This document shows, in pieces, positions 7,537 through 14,503 of a stretch of DNA of 24,333 nt (position 1 is its first letter; every line of letters begins with the position of its first letter). The stretch is from a virus, in the IMG/VR virus record IMGVR_UViG_3300035188_000145, positions 1-24,333 of that record. One strand, written 5' to 3'. The position numbers and the translations under genes are program-made. The notes beneath the pieces are model-generated. The model had not been told where the DNA came from. It did not search any database and saw only the letters and a list, made by a program, of their open reading frames with translations.

Positions 7537-8613
7537 CTATACTGTTTCAACCTGTAAGGCTTCGTGATATACTTCAATCATAAAATTTTTCATTTTAGTA
7601 TTATCTAGAGGCAGTGTCAAACCATCAATATATTTTCTGAGGATTGTTACCGTATCTTCCGCCTCATCGATTTCTTCCGCATCTTCACTATCTAGTAAAA
7701 CGCTAGGATCTTCCACGATCTGAATATCCAGCGGGCCTGCTTTATAGATAGAATCAAAGAGTAAATCAAAAGCATATGGATTACTTTTGTTTACGACAAC
7801 CAATTTAACGTAAGTATCCTTATACTTACTAAAGTCTGTGTTCTGGATCTTCTCAATAATTTCAGCATTAGCAATGTCATCATACTTGGCAATGCGAAAC
7901 ATCTTATGTGGATTCTGAATGAACTCTAGTTTCTTGTTCCTACTATCCAGCGTAGAAAATCCTCTAGGGTCTCCGTAATCATGCCAAGTGTATTCACCAA
8001 AGGCCCCAATATAAGTAATATTACCAACAGTGCTACGGTGGTGATAATGACCTGAGTATACAGCGTCAAAGTTTTCAAAGAGTTTGCGATCCAGTCCATG
8101 ATCTGATATAAGTCCTCTATGCATAGTAAAGCCATTCAACTCAAGGTGACCCATGAGAATAGATGCTTTGGGATGTTTGATTGCTTCTAATGCTTCCTCA
8201 CGGTTAGAGTCCGTGATCCATGGCATTATTTGAATATCAAGGCCGTCAATATTGATAACAGTAGGAACGCTATGAGTCCTAATGTGACGATATCGCCCGC
8301 CGACAAGTTCATCGAGGGCATTGACTTCGTGCGTATCCTTGTAATAAGAGTCATGATTGCCTTGTATAATGTGAGTTTCAATTCCTCTCTCCTCTAATGG
8401 CTCAAAGAAATCTTCCCGCAATCTCTTGGCGGACATAAAGTTCACATACTTGCGGCGATCATAGATATCACCAAGATGGATGACATGCTTGATGTTGTTG
8501 GTATCAATGTAATCAAAGAACCACTTCCAACATTTCTTTTGATAAGCCTGAAAGGCAGGATTATCGTTTCTGATACCAGCATGTGTATCAGTAGGCATCG
8601 CAATCTTTACCAT
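7537..8613 (-). CDS. gp47: Recombination endonuclease subunit gp47 (Mre11/SbcD-like)
   Basis: A 358-aa calcineurin-type metallophosphoesterase (T4 gp47 is 339 aa), nuclease partner of gp46. The five phosphoesterase motifs are in order: D9-T-H11; GD49IYDRR; GN86H87D; GH156LE; and GH189YH191. These hold two Mn ions that cut DNA. The C-terminal 150 residues would form the capping and gp46-binding region; it contains an acidic stretch (DSEDAEEIDEAEDT). It has its own promoter in front (8658-8686), with a rather long 44-nt leader, and is followed after 11 nt by ftsH. Confidence 0.96.
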   Translation of the reverse strand: MVKIAMPTDTHAGIRNDNPAFQAYQKKCWKWFFDYIDTNNIKHVIHLGDIYDRRKYVNFMSAKRLREDFFEPLEERGIETHIIQGNHDSYYKDTHEVNALDELVGGRYRHIRTHSVPTVINIDGLDIQIMPWITDSNREEALEAIKHPKASILMGHLELNGFTMHRGLISDHGLDRKLFENFDAVYSGHYHHRSTVGNITYIGAFGEYTWHDYGDPRGFSTLDSRNKKLEFIQNPHKMFRIAKYDDIANAEIIEKIQNTDFSKYKDTYVKLVVVNKSNPYAFDLLFDSIYKAGPLDIQIVEDPSVLLDSEDAEEIDEAEDTVTILRKYIDGLTLPLDNTKMKNFMIEVYHEALQVETV

Positions 8614-8657
8614 CGTTTAAACCATTCCCAAAAGTCTAAAAATATATTCTTGGATAC

Positions 8658-8686
8658 AGTATACACTAGAAAAATGATTTCGTCAA
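8658..8686 (-). promoter_or_regulatory. sigma70-type promoter for gene 47-ftsH-oxygenase-46
   Basis: Minus strand TTGACG at 8686-8681, 17-nt spacer, TATACT at 8663-8658. Each box differs from consensus at one position. The -35 covers the stop codon of the 60-aa gene (8683). It would start the operon that includes ftsH. Confidence 0.78.
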
Positions 8687-8865
8687 TCCTCTCGGGTAGC
8701 CATTTTATACGTTTCAATTTCCGACTCTCTTATCCATCCGAGATTAACCATTCTCCTCATTATCTTTTCTTTGTCTTGCGGATTGATAGGAACTGGTTCT
8801 ACAATCTTATCACAAAACCATTCTATATTCTGGTCAATTTCCTTGACAAAATCATCTATATCCAT
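8683..8865 (-). CDS. Small hypothetical protein, 60 aa
   Basis: A 60-codon gene whose ATG (8865-8863) overlaps the stop of the gene before it as TAATG. It is acidic at the N-terminus (MDIDDFVKEIDQNIEWF) and carries a helix-turn-like segment (KIMRRMVNLGWIRESEIETY). No family recognised. The tight coupling to its neighbour and position between 55 and 47 suggest a role in the replication/late-switch module, but nothing in the sequence proves it. Confidence 0.68.
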   Translation of the reverse strand: MDIDDFVKEIDQNIEWFCDKIVEPVPINPQDKEKIMRRMVNLGWIRESEIETYKMATRED

Positions 8866-9071
8866 TACCTCTGCCCCTTTTTGAAACGAGGGGGCTGAGC
8901 CGTACCCATCTCAACATCATATTCCATAATAGCTTTCTCACAGGCACGTTTAATGGATTCTAGTCGCATACGATAGTTACCACGAACATGCACCCGCTCT
9001 TTCTTATCATTCAGATTCGTTATCAAAGTCTGTACCTGAAACGGCACTTCGAACTGAGTTTCTTCCTTCAT
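8865..9071 (-). CDS. Small basic hypothetical protein overlapping the end of gene 55
   Basis: A 68-aa reading from ATG 9071, chosen because GGGAG lies 6 nt upstream; the frame is also open to a TTG at 9095 with a poorer ribosome site. The first 20 or so codons overlap the end of gene 55 in another frame, so a shorter product from an internal start near 9010 is possible. The non-overlapping part (KKERVHVRGNYRMRLESIKRACEKAIMEY) is strongly helical and basic, ending PPRFKKGQR, which fits nucleic-acid or polymerase binding. A gene of this type sits between 55 and 47 in marine T4-like phages. Function unknown. Confidence 0.62.
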   Translation of the reverse strand: MKEETQFEVPFQVQTLITNLNDKKERVHVRGNYRMRLESIKRACEKAIMEYDVEMGTAQPPRFKKGQR

Positions 9072-9651
9072 CTTCATCTCCCACAAACTTTTCAAGACCT
9101 TCTTTATCTACTTTTCTCTTTTCTTTTTTGGCTAGTTCCCTTGCCTCAAAGTTTTTGATGAACTCGTTTAGGTTATCATACATAGATGAGGAAATCAAGT
9201 GATTATCGTCCCCATCCACCATTAGAGAAGCATCAGCAGTATCCAATACGCTTTCCTGAAACTTCTTATACATTATATATCTATTCTTTTCCTCTTTAGA
9301 GATACGTCTATGGAAAGCATAGTAAATGATTTGCGTGAAGTATGCGAAAGGATTCTGACTGATATCAGGATTGAAATTGTCAAAGTAAAGAAAGCAATTC
9401 TCTAGTGCATCCGATTTCATTTCATCGATAAAAGAATAGTTCATAAAACGTGGCTTGCGAGCCAAGTTCTCGGTAATCAACCAGATACATTTGCCACAAT
9501 ACTCACTAACCCTAGGCTTCTCTTGCCCATTAGCTAATGCATCCTTACATCTTTTTTTATAATTTACAATATCTTCTAAAAATTTCTGGTTATCGACGTA
9601 GTGGTTAGTTTTCTTTTTCTTGGATATAAAGTTATTTTCCTTGTCAGACAT
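9007..9651 (-). CDS. gp55: gp55-type late-transcription sigma factor
   Basis: A 214-aa divergent sigma-family protein (T4 gp55 is 185 aa) that directs host RNA polymerase to TATAAATA-type late promoters. The diagnostic part is residues 45-115: SEYCGKCIWLITENLARKPRF, then a region-2-like core where DALENCFLYFDNFNP is followed by NPFAYFTQIIYYAFHRRISKEEK. This corresponds to the T4 segment ending [21 protein letters not shown]. In T4 the C-terminus carries a short hydrophobic motif that contacts the sliding clamp; here the tail is polar and acidic (GRNSVRSAVSGTDFDNESE) and no such motif is evident. It is the only gene of the block with its own perfect -35 promoter directly upstream (9679-9707). 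Confidence 0.92.
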   Translation of the reverse strand: MSDKENNFISKKKKTNHYVDNQKFLEDIVNYKKRCKDALANGQEKPRVSEYCGKCIWLITENLARKPRFMNYSFIDEMKSDALENCFLYFDNFNPDISQNPFAYFTQIIYYAFHRRISKEEKNRYIMYKKFQESVLDTADASLMVDGDDNHLISSSMYDNLNEFIKNFEARELAKKEKRKVDKEGLEKFVGDEDEGRNSVRSAVSGTDFDNESE

Positions 9652-9678
9652 AGTGACCCTTTCGTATGCTCAATAGAT

Positions 9679-9707
9679 ATCATATATCAAAAAAAATCAC
9701 TTGTCAA
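9679..9707 (-). promoter_or_regulatory. sigma70-type promoter for gene 55
   Basis: Minus strand TTGACA at 9707-9702, 17-nt spacer containing a run of eight T, TATGAT at 9684-9679. It lies 28 nt upstream of the gene 55 ATG, and 13 nt separate its -35 from the -35 of the opposite-facing promoter at 9721. Early host-polymerase expression of the late sigma is implied. Confidence 0.85.
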
Positions 9708-9720
9708 TGCATTTTTACCC

Positions 9721-9750
9721 TTGACAAGGTTTTAGAAACATGTGTATAAT
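9721..9750 (+). promoter_or_regulatory. Rightward sigma70-type promoter, opposite to all genes
   Basis: Plus strand TTGACA at 9721-9726, an 18-nt spacer, and a perfect TATAAT at 9745-9750. The predicted start is near 9757. No credible plus-strand gene follows: the only close ATG lies inside the hairpin and gives 19 codons. Transcription would run into the antisense of the 98-aa and 139-aa genes and uvsW. Both boxes are perfect; the only departure is one extra spacer base. Confidence 0.7.
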
Positions 9751-9756
9751 GGTTTT

Positions 9757-9850
9757 GTTCCACCAGCCTTACCATAACCAAATCTACCAATTGCTCCTAT
9801 CGAGCGAAGCGAGACCGATGCGAAGCATCGGCCAGAAGCTCCTAACCTAC
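9757..9850 (+). ncRNA. Possible structured small or antisense RNA in the gene 55 upstream region
   Basis: This gap between gene 55 and the 98-aa gene is non-coding as far as I can tell. It contains GCGAAGC at 9804-9810 and a perfect 7-bp stem with GAA loop, CCGATGC/GCATCGG at 9815-9831. The hairpins are flanked by imperfect 16-nt direct repeats (9778-9793 and 9841-9856, 13 of 16 identical), each next to a GCTCCTA (9793-9799, 9838-9844). GCTCCTA is complementary to ribosome sites of the TAGGAG type. The rightward promoter just upstream would place these in the 5' part of a transcript. No T-run follows the stem, so it does not look like an intrinsic terminator. The RNA call is inference. Confidence 0.4.
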
Positions 9851-10147
9851 CTATTGAACAAATCCTGGCTCAGTTAATAGTTTCATCTTTGCTATCTGCT
9901 TCTGAAGCAAAGGACCACGATTTGGCCACTTGATGATAGGCTGGTCGGAATTCTTTGCTAGGTTTTCCAATAGTGGTAGATAAATCTTCCTTACCGCTTC
10001 TAGTCTCTTTTTAAGATCGGTAATCTCGTCTGTCGCAGGAGCAATTGCGTTTGCTACAATCTCTTCCTCATCACCAAAGGTGAACCCGAAATCATCTACT
10101 AGATCAGCATCATCTAGAGTTAAATATTCGTTAGTATAAGTTGCCAT
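9851..10147 (-). CDS. Conserved hypothetical protein of T4-like phages, 98 aa
   Basis: A small acidic protein whose ATG overlaps the preceding stop as TAATG. The N-terminal half is acidic (LDDADLVDDFGFTFGDEEE); a helix (ITDLKKRLEAVRKIYLPLLENLA) leads to the motif IIKWPNRGPLLQKQIAKM. A protein with this helix plus IKWPNR ending occurs next to the Sm-like gene in marine T4-like phages, so it is part of the inherited core rather than an accessory gene. Function unknown to me; a small coiled-coil adaptor is possible. Confidence 0.75.
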   Translation of the reverse strand: MATYTNEYLTLDDADLVDDFGFTFGDEEEIVANAIAPATDEITDLKKRLEAVRKIYLPLLENLAKNSDQPIIKWPNRGPLLQKQIAKMKLLTEPGFVQ

Positions 10148-10566
10148 TAGTGGTATATCCTTTTAGTTGATAATTCTCTTAAAGCCTCAAGTAAACTTGA
10201 ATCTTCTTCAGAATCGGAAACTTCTTCAATCTCCTCTTCCTTCGTGTGAGAGGCTTCATTAGTGAAATAAGAAGTAATATTTTCCCAATAGTATTTATTC
10301 ATGTAGTCACTTACATCGACTATCATTAGAACATCTTCCAGATGTATCATAAACTGTTGCTTGTCTACAATTTTAGAAAACACCCAAGGCATAAAAGCTA
10401 CTTGCAGGCTTCCCGATGCTGTCGGCACATAAATTACCTTCAGAGGATTTATTATTAGGTAAACTATACCATCCTCATCTTCCATTTCAACAACTTCGGA
10501 TACGATATCGTCTCCGTTTTGGAGACGAAGGAACTTTGCCCTAGAGTATTCATTTTCCTCAGTCAT
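10147..10566 (-). CDS. Sm/LSm-like small beta protein, conserved in T4-like phages
   Basis: A 139-aa protein between uvsW and the 98-aa gene. Residues 10-95 alternate like a five-strand Sm barrel: AKFLRLQNGDDIVSEVVEM, VYLIINPLKVIYVP, SLQVAFMPWVF, then FMIHLEDVLMIVDV. The opening (LxNGDdIVsEV) and the late strand (H-x-x-D-V-x-x-x-x-D-V) are the usual signs of the phage LSm-like family. The C-terminal 40 residues are very acidic (TKEEEIEEVSDSEEDSS) and end in a helix. It may bind RNA or act as an adaptor; no target is visible. It starts 10 nt after uvsW ends. Confidence 0.7.
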   Translation of the reverse strand: MTEENEYSRAKFLRLQNGDDIVSEVVEMEDEDGIVYLIINPLKVIYVPTASGSLQVAFMPWVFSKIVDKQQFMIHLEDVLMIVDVSDYMNKYYWENITSYFTNEASHTKEEEIEEVSDSEEDSSLLEALRELSTKRIYH

Positions 10567-10575
10567 CGTCTTCTC

Positions 10576-12042
10576 TTACGTTTTGAGATTGATTTTGTAG
10601 ATTTTAAATTTGAACTTTTCTTCACTGTAGGTTTTGAGTCTTTCGAAGAAGTGACTAAGAGTATAGTTCTCTCTGGACTTCCAGCTAAAGTCGTCGGCAA
10701 TGTCATAGAGAGTGGCGGATTTCTTGGTGTCACTAACCCTAAGGCCTCGACCGACGGATTGTAGATTTCGGATTTTTGATTTTGTCGGTGATGCAAATAT
10801 GACGTTATCGAGGGCCACGATATTAGTACCAGTGCTGAGAACGCCAACGGACCCAACAATAATGGCAGACTGCTCTGTCTCAACGATTTTACGGATAGAT
10901 TCTCTTTCTTCAACATCAGTTCCTCCATGGATAAAAAATACTTTTCTACCTTTTGCTTTACTATTTATGCTATCATATAGAACACGGCCATGCTGCTCAA
11001 CATAGTTGAATAGTAGTAGAGTATTACCTTCCAATGATAGTGCCAGATTGGTAATGAAGGCATTTCTGTGTGGATTACTAATTATATACTTGATTTCATC
11101 TTGGTATCCAACAGACTTCATATACTGACATTCTTGTTCACTATACTTCAATAACAGACATTTGATTGACAATTCCGCTAACTGTTTCTTTTCCATCAGT
11201 TCGGCAGATGTTGTTGCTTTATAAATCTGGCCAAACATACCAATCAATTGCCATTCATGAGATTTGGCTCCAGATAGTGTTCCAGTAACACCTACTCTAA
11301 GCATGGCTCTGGTACACTTGGATACAATATCAGTAAGTGCTTTGGCCTGGGCTTGATGGACTTCATCGACTATAACATAGTCAAACTGTTGGAAAAACTC
11401 TTTAGGCATTCTCTGTAGTGACTGCCATGTGGAGATTGTAATAGGCTTGTTTGTAACCTTCTCCTTGCCTGAATATACAAGATGACAATACTTTTCCATA
11501 TTTTTACTATTCTTGCAAGAATAGTCTTGGAAGTCAGAATACATTTGTTCTACGAGAGCGGAACGAGGAACGATCAGAAGACCTTTTTTGCCGCTCTTTA
11601 GGCAGTAGTTACATATAAGATAAAGCAACAAAGACTTGCCAGAGCCAGTGGGAGATAGTATAATCCTTCTCCTAGACCGAATAGCATGAACGAATGCATC
11701 CAGCTGATAGTCTCTGGGAAAATGTTTTGGATTAAGTGCATTGATAAACTCTTTCGCTTCTTCTACTGAAAATGAATTATCTAAGTCTTCGTCATTATAC
11801 TCATAGGTATAACCACGTTCAGTAGCCCAATTGACTACCTGTGGAGCCAGACCTCTATACAGCAATTTACTGCTAGGATTATATAATCTAAGGTAACCGT
11901 CCCAGAGTTTCTGTTTATAAGAAGGAACGAACTGAAACCCTGGAGGACGGAACGAGAAAGCATCTCTTAGTTCCCATGCGACCGATTCGTCACACTGGAC
12001 TTTGATATACGTTTCATCGTAATTGTAGATTGTCAAATGCAT
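10576..12042 (-). CDS. uvsW: UvsW-type ATP-dependent helicase
   Basis: A 488-aa superfamily-2 helicase (T4 UvsW about 500 aa) that unwinds R-loops and branched DNA and shifts replication from origin to recombination starts. The first 100 residues match the small UvsW N-terminal domain (FRPPGFQFVPSYKQKLWDGYLRL). Then come a Q-like PRDYQLDA (109-116), Walker A S130-PTGSGK-S137, DEVH (226-229), motif III VTGT (252-255), a second RecA lobe with FFIHGGTDVEERE, STGTN and motif VI LQSVGRGLR. The basic tail (KFKFKIYKINLKT) may contact DNA. The start is 2 nt after the uvsY stop, so the two are co-transcribed. Confidence 0.96.
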   Translation of the reverse strand: MHLTIYNYDETYIKVQCDESVAWELRDAFSFRPPGFQFVPSYKQKLWDGYLRLYNPSSKLLYRGLAPQVVNWATERGYTYEYNDEDLDNSFSVEEAKEFINALNPKHFPRDYQLDAFVHAIRSRRRIILSPTGSGKSLLLYLICNYCLKSGKKGLLIVPRSALVEQMYSDFQDYSCKNSKNMEKYCHLVYSGKEKVTNKPITISTWQSLQRMPKEFFQQFDYVIVDEVHQAQAKALTDIVSKCTRAMLRVGVTGTLSGAKSHEWQLIGMFGQIYKATTSAELMEKKQLAELSIKCLLLKYSEQECQYMKSVGYQDEIKYIISNPHRNAFITNLALSLEGNTLLLFNYVEQHGRVLYDSINSKAKGRKVFFIHGGTDVEERESIRKIVETEQSAIIVGSVGVLSTGTNIVALDNVIFASPTKSKIRNLQSVGRGLRVSDTKKSATLYDIADDFSWKSRENYTLSHFFERLKTYSEEKFKFKIYKINLKT

Positions 12043-12044
12043 TA

Positions 12045-12491
12045 TTATTTACCGGATGTAAGTTGTAGGTATTTTACGAAATTTCCAAGATCCCACGTTC
12101 TGGAGTGTAGCGACTTTAGAACATTCTCACAGTATGCCACGATTTCTTCGTGTGCGATCTTCTTGAGTAACAGTTTATTTAGTTCTTTGTCCGTCTCAAT
12201 CTTTCTTGCTACTTGTGGATTAGATAGAACATGCTGACATGGCTCCCAACCATGTTCATCAAGGTCTTCCTTAGCCATATGACCTTGATAGTAATCTTCA
12301 CGGAGGCCTTTCATAATCTTGTAGTCAGCTTCCATCTTTTTTGCCAAATGTCTATGGTGGGACATAACATTGAGATATTTGCCATGAAGATGGGAAATCT
12401 TTAGAAGTTCCTTTTCCATAGATGTGGAATCAATGACGGAATCTTCCGACCATTCTTTCATTAAAACGTCAATAGTTACTGGTGCTTTCAT
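12045..12491 (-). CDS. uvsY: UvsY-type recombination mediator
   Basis: A 148-aa helical protein (T4 UvsY 137 aa) that helps load the UvsX recombinase on single-stranded DNA coated with gp32. Matching features: the N-terminal W-x-x-D-S-V-I-D-S-T-S-x-x-K-E segment, the central KKMEADYKIMKGLREDYYQGH corresponding to the T4 stretch ALKARLDYYSG, then VLSNPQVARKIETDKELNKLL and the C-terminal VLKSLHSRTWDLGNFVKYLQ. Position before uvsW is as in T4 and its marine relatives. It has a TTAGGAG ribosome site and its own promoter at 12515-12543. Confidence 0.92.
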   Translation of the reverse strand: MKAPVTIDVLMKEWSEDSVIDSTSMEKELLKISHLHGKYLNVMSHHRHLAKKMEADYKIMKGLREDYYQGHMAKEDLDEHGWEPCQHVLSNPQVARKIETDKELNKLLLKKIAHEEIVAYCENVLKSLHSRTWDLGNFVKYLQLTSGK

Positions 12492-12514
12492 AATAAACTC
12501 CTAATCACTGATAC

Positions 12515-12543
12515 ATTATATCACACTGTTTAGGAAAAATCAA
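12515..12543 (-). promoter_or_regulatory. sigma70-type promoter for uvsY-uvsW
   Basis: Minus strand TTGATT at 12543-12538, 17-nt spacer, perfect TATAAT at 12520-12515. The -35 matches four of six and covers the stop codon of the tube-fold gene (12540). It allows uvsY-uvsW to be made early, separately from the late gene upstream. Confidence 0.75.
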
Positions 12544-13061
12544 ACTCTTTCTATCTGATAGATATCATACCTAAAAGTGAAATCTGCGGTAGGAATAATA
12601 TCAGCATCAACTTTGGTATCAAAGTTTACCATACCGATAGATGTAGGATGACAGTTATGGAATTTGATTCTTATGTTCGGCTTATTGGCATTGGTATTGA
12701 TCGTTAGATATCCGTCGAAATAGATTTCTGTAGGATCTCGTCTGCTTTTTCTAGGGTATTGTTCAAATGATTCTGGGCGACCTAGACTTGTCATCCATTT
12801 ATAAGTTTCTTCCCAAACTCTCAAATCTTCGTCCATAATTGCTGATATTGTGAATGGTTCATATGTCACTTTATCACCATGTCTATAGGTTGTTGAAAAA
12901 GGAGTAGGAACTGCAATTTCACTAAGAGATATGGAAGGCAAAGATGCTGTCTGACAAAAGTATTTTAGAAATGGTTTATCTGGGATGATAAACGTGAATT
13001 TTGTGGATTGAAGAATAGATGTATTTTCAGGTGTATTTGATACAATAGACTCTAATGACAT
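12540..13061 (-). CDS. Second tail-tube-fold virion protein (gp19 family)
   Basis: A 173-aa protein with the gp19 (T4 tail tube) family pattern: KFTFIIPDKPFLKYFCQTASLPSIS, then AVPTPFSTTYRHGDKVTYEPFTISAIMDEDLRVWEETYKWM, and the final strands ADFTFRYDIYQIERV. The PTPF...GD...Y.PF.....DEDL...W core is diagnostic. A separate gene at 21742 fits the main tube protein better by position, so this one may be a baseplate tube initiator (gp54/gp48-like) or a tail-end protein, standing where T4-like marine phages often place gp3. It has a GGAGGG ribosome site, a late-promoter-like CTAAATAA upstream, and follows the gene 23 terminator. Confidence 0.85.
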   Translation of the reverse strand: MSLESIVSNTPENTSILQSTKFTFIIPDKPFLKYFCQTASLPSISLSEIAVPTPFSTTYRHGDKVTYEPFTISAIMDEDLRVWEETYKWMTSLGRPESFEQYPRKSRRDPTEIYFDGYLTINTNANKPNIRIKFHNCHPTSIGMVNFDTKVDADIIPTADFTFRYDIYQIERV

Positions 13062-13076
13062 GACAGCCCTCCACTA

Positions 13077-13084
13077 TTATTTAG
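13077..13084 (-). promoter_or_regulatory. Late-promoter-like box before the second tube-fold gene
   Basis: Minus strand CTAAATAA, a variant of T4 TATAAATA, between the gene 23 terminator and the start at 13061. It is close to the start codon (about 15 nt), and its site right after a terminator is what gives it weight. Confidence 0.45.
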
Positions 13085-13091
13085 CAGACAT

Positions 13092-13118
13092 AAAAAAAGG
13101 GGAGCCGAAGCTCCCCTT
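13092..13118 (-). terminator. Intrinsic terminator after gene 23
   Basis: Minus strand stem GGGGAGC, loop TTCG, stem GCTCCCC (13116-13099), followed by seven T (13098-13092). A textbook UUCG-loop terminator 23 nt beyond the capsid stop. It closes the capsid transcript and insulates the early uvsY block from late readthrough. Confidence 0.95.
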
Positions 13119-13141
13119 CTTAGTTTAATCGCACCGAACTC

Positions 13142-14482
13142 TTAGGTTAGGTTGCGAACACGGAAGATGCGGTAATAGATGTTAGCCTGGTTAGCTGTGT
13201 TTCTATCACCGACAACACCGTCACCGGCTGCGGTAGCAAATGGGTTTGCAACCATGCCGTAACGGGTCTTGAAGCCAATCTTTGGCTGGAATGTATCCTG
13301 ACCAATTGCACGAACCATCTGTAGTGGAACGTATGGGCAGTAGAATAGACCAGCGTCGAATGGAGAAGAACCACGGTAACCAACGGTTACTAGTTCGTCA
13401 CCGTTAGCAGAGCCACCGAAGTAAGGATCGATGTAAACCTTGATGCGACCGTGTAGAGTACCAGCAAAGGTGTTGCCAGTATCGTCAACGGTTAGATCGG
13501 CAGATAGAGCAGGTGTATAAGAAAGAACACCAGCCATAGCCATAGCAGAAGCAACGTCTGAAGAAACGATCAGAACGTTACCCTTACCACGACGAGTTGC
13601 CTTTGCAAGAGCATTAGCTTCACGCTCGATGTGGAAAATTAGACCCTTGAACTTCTCAACTGACCAACGGCCATTGGAGTCTGTATCAAGGTCGAATGTA
13701 CCAGCGGTTGTAACACCATACTGAGCACCAACTGTAGCAGAACGATAAATTGTGCGGATAACCTCACGATTGATTTCAGCAAGAATCTCTGTGGAGAGAA
13801 TGTTTGCTAGTTCTGTTTCTGCATCAAGACCGTGGATTGCCTTTAGGTCCTGTGCAAGTTCAGTGGTGTATTCTGCCTTTAGCGCACGGCTACGAGCAGT
13901 AACAGTAACCTTGTCGATGGCGAATGCCATTTCAGCAAAGTGGTTACCTGCTGCGTCACCTAGTGTTTCAGACTGTGCAGTTGTGAAGCCTTTGTTAACA
14001 CCATAAACAGCGGAATCTGATAGATCAAATACTGGGTTTGTATTTGATGTGTTACCAGATGTTGCACCAACAATACCGCCTGCTGAGTTCTGACCAGAAA
14101 AGGCTGTGTTGGCTTCGAAGAATAGAGCTTCGCTACCGTCCATTGTCTTATACTTGGAACGCATTGCGAAGATAAGGCCGGTTGGACCGGTCATTGGCTG
14201 AACGCCGCAAACGTCATAAGCAATTAGGTTAGGTAGCGCACGACGAACTAGGGAGATAAGAATTGGATCGTATGAACCAATGTTTGTACCAGCACCTAGG
14301 CCACCACCAGAGTTGGTAGGAGCAGCTTCGTTAAGAGTGCGAGCCTCTTCTGCCATTGCCTTTTCCTGATTCTCAAGAATAACGGCAGTAACAGCACGAC
14401 GATATGAATCCTTAATTGGATTGAGACCATTGTGGTCGAGAACTGGGGACCACTTGTTCTCAAGATTTTCTGTAAGATACAT
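13142..14482 (-). CDS. gp23: Major capsid protein gp23
   Basis: A 446-aa gp23 (T4 521 aa). Recognised from the N-terminus (LENKWSPVLDH), the GGGLGAGTNIGSYDPILISLVRRA stretch (about 59-82), LIAYDVCGVQPMTGPTGLIFAMRSKY, and the C-terminal GLFYCPYVPL and KTRYGMVANPFA. A gp21 cleavage site of the LxE type, L50-N-E52 before AAP, would remove a 52-residue N-terminal targeting region during prohead maturation, comparable to the 65 residues removed in T4. The shorter length suggests a reduced insertion domain. The leader holds a 16-bp perfect palindrome (14504-14519) but no clear late box. It ends just before a strong terminator, as expected for the most abundant late transcript. Confidence 0.97.
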   Translation of the reverse strand: MYLTENLENKWSPVLDHNGLNPIKDSYRRAVTAVILENQEKAMAEEARTLNEAAPTNSGGGLGAGTNIGSYDPILISLVRRALPNLIAYDVCGVQPMTGPTGLIFAMRSKYKTMDGSEALFFEANTAFSGQNSAGGIVGATSGNTSNTNPVFDLSDSAVYGVNKGFTTAQSETLGDAAGNHFAEMAFAIDKVTVTARSRALKAEYTTELAQDLKAIHGLDAETELANILSTEILAEINREVIRTIYRSATVGAQYGVTTAGTFDLDTDSNGRWSVEKFKGLIFHIEREANALAKATRRGKGNVLIVSSDVASAMAMAGVLSYTPALSADLTVDDTGNTFAGTLHGRIKVYIDPYFGGSANGDELVTVGYRGSSPFDAGLFYCPYVPLQMVRAIGQDTFQPKIGFKTRYGMVANPFATAAGDGVVGDRNTANQANIYYRIFRVRNLT

Positions 14483-14503
14483 TTTAGTTTCCTTCTTTCT
14501 ATT

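Noticed and set aside
8476-8898. 140-codon plus-strand frame across the start of gene 47
   Set aside because: It runs antisense over 47, a promoter and the 60-aa gene, and has no recognisable protein pattern.
9757-9850. tRNA gene
   Set aside because: The stems have 3-nt GAA loops and there is no cloverleaf, T-loop motif or CCA end on either strand.
10563-10928. 121-codon minus-strand frame at the end of uvsW
   Set aside because: A second frame within uvsW, whose own frame carries helicase motifs III-VI here; low-complexity basic text.
12044-12053. Late-promoter-like TAAATAA before uvsW
   Set aside because: It coincides with the uvsY stop and is almost on the uvsW ATG, leaving no leader; uvsY-uvsW already have a promoter at 12515.
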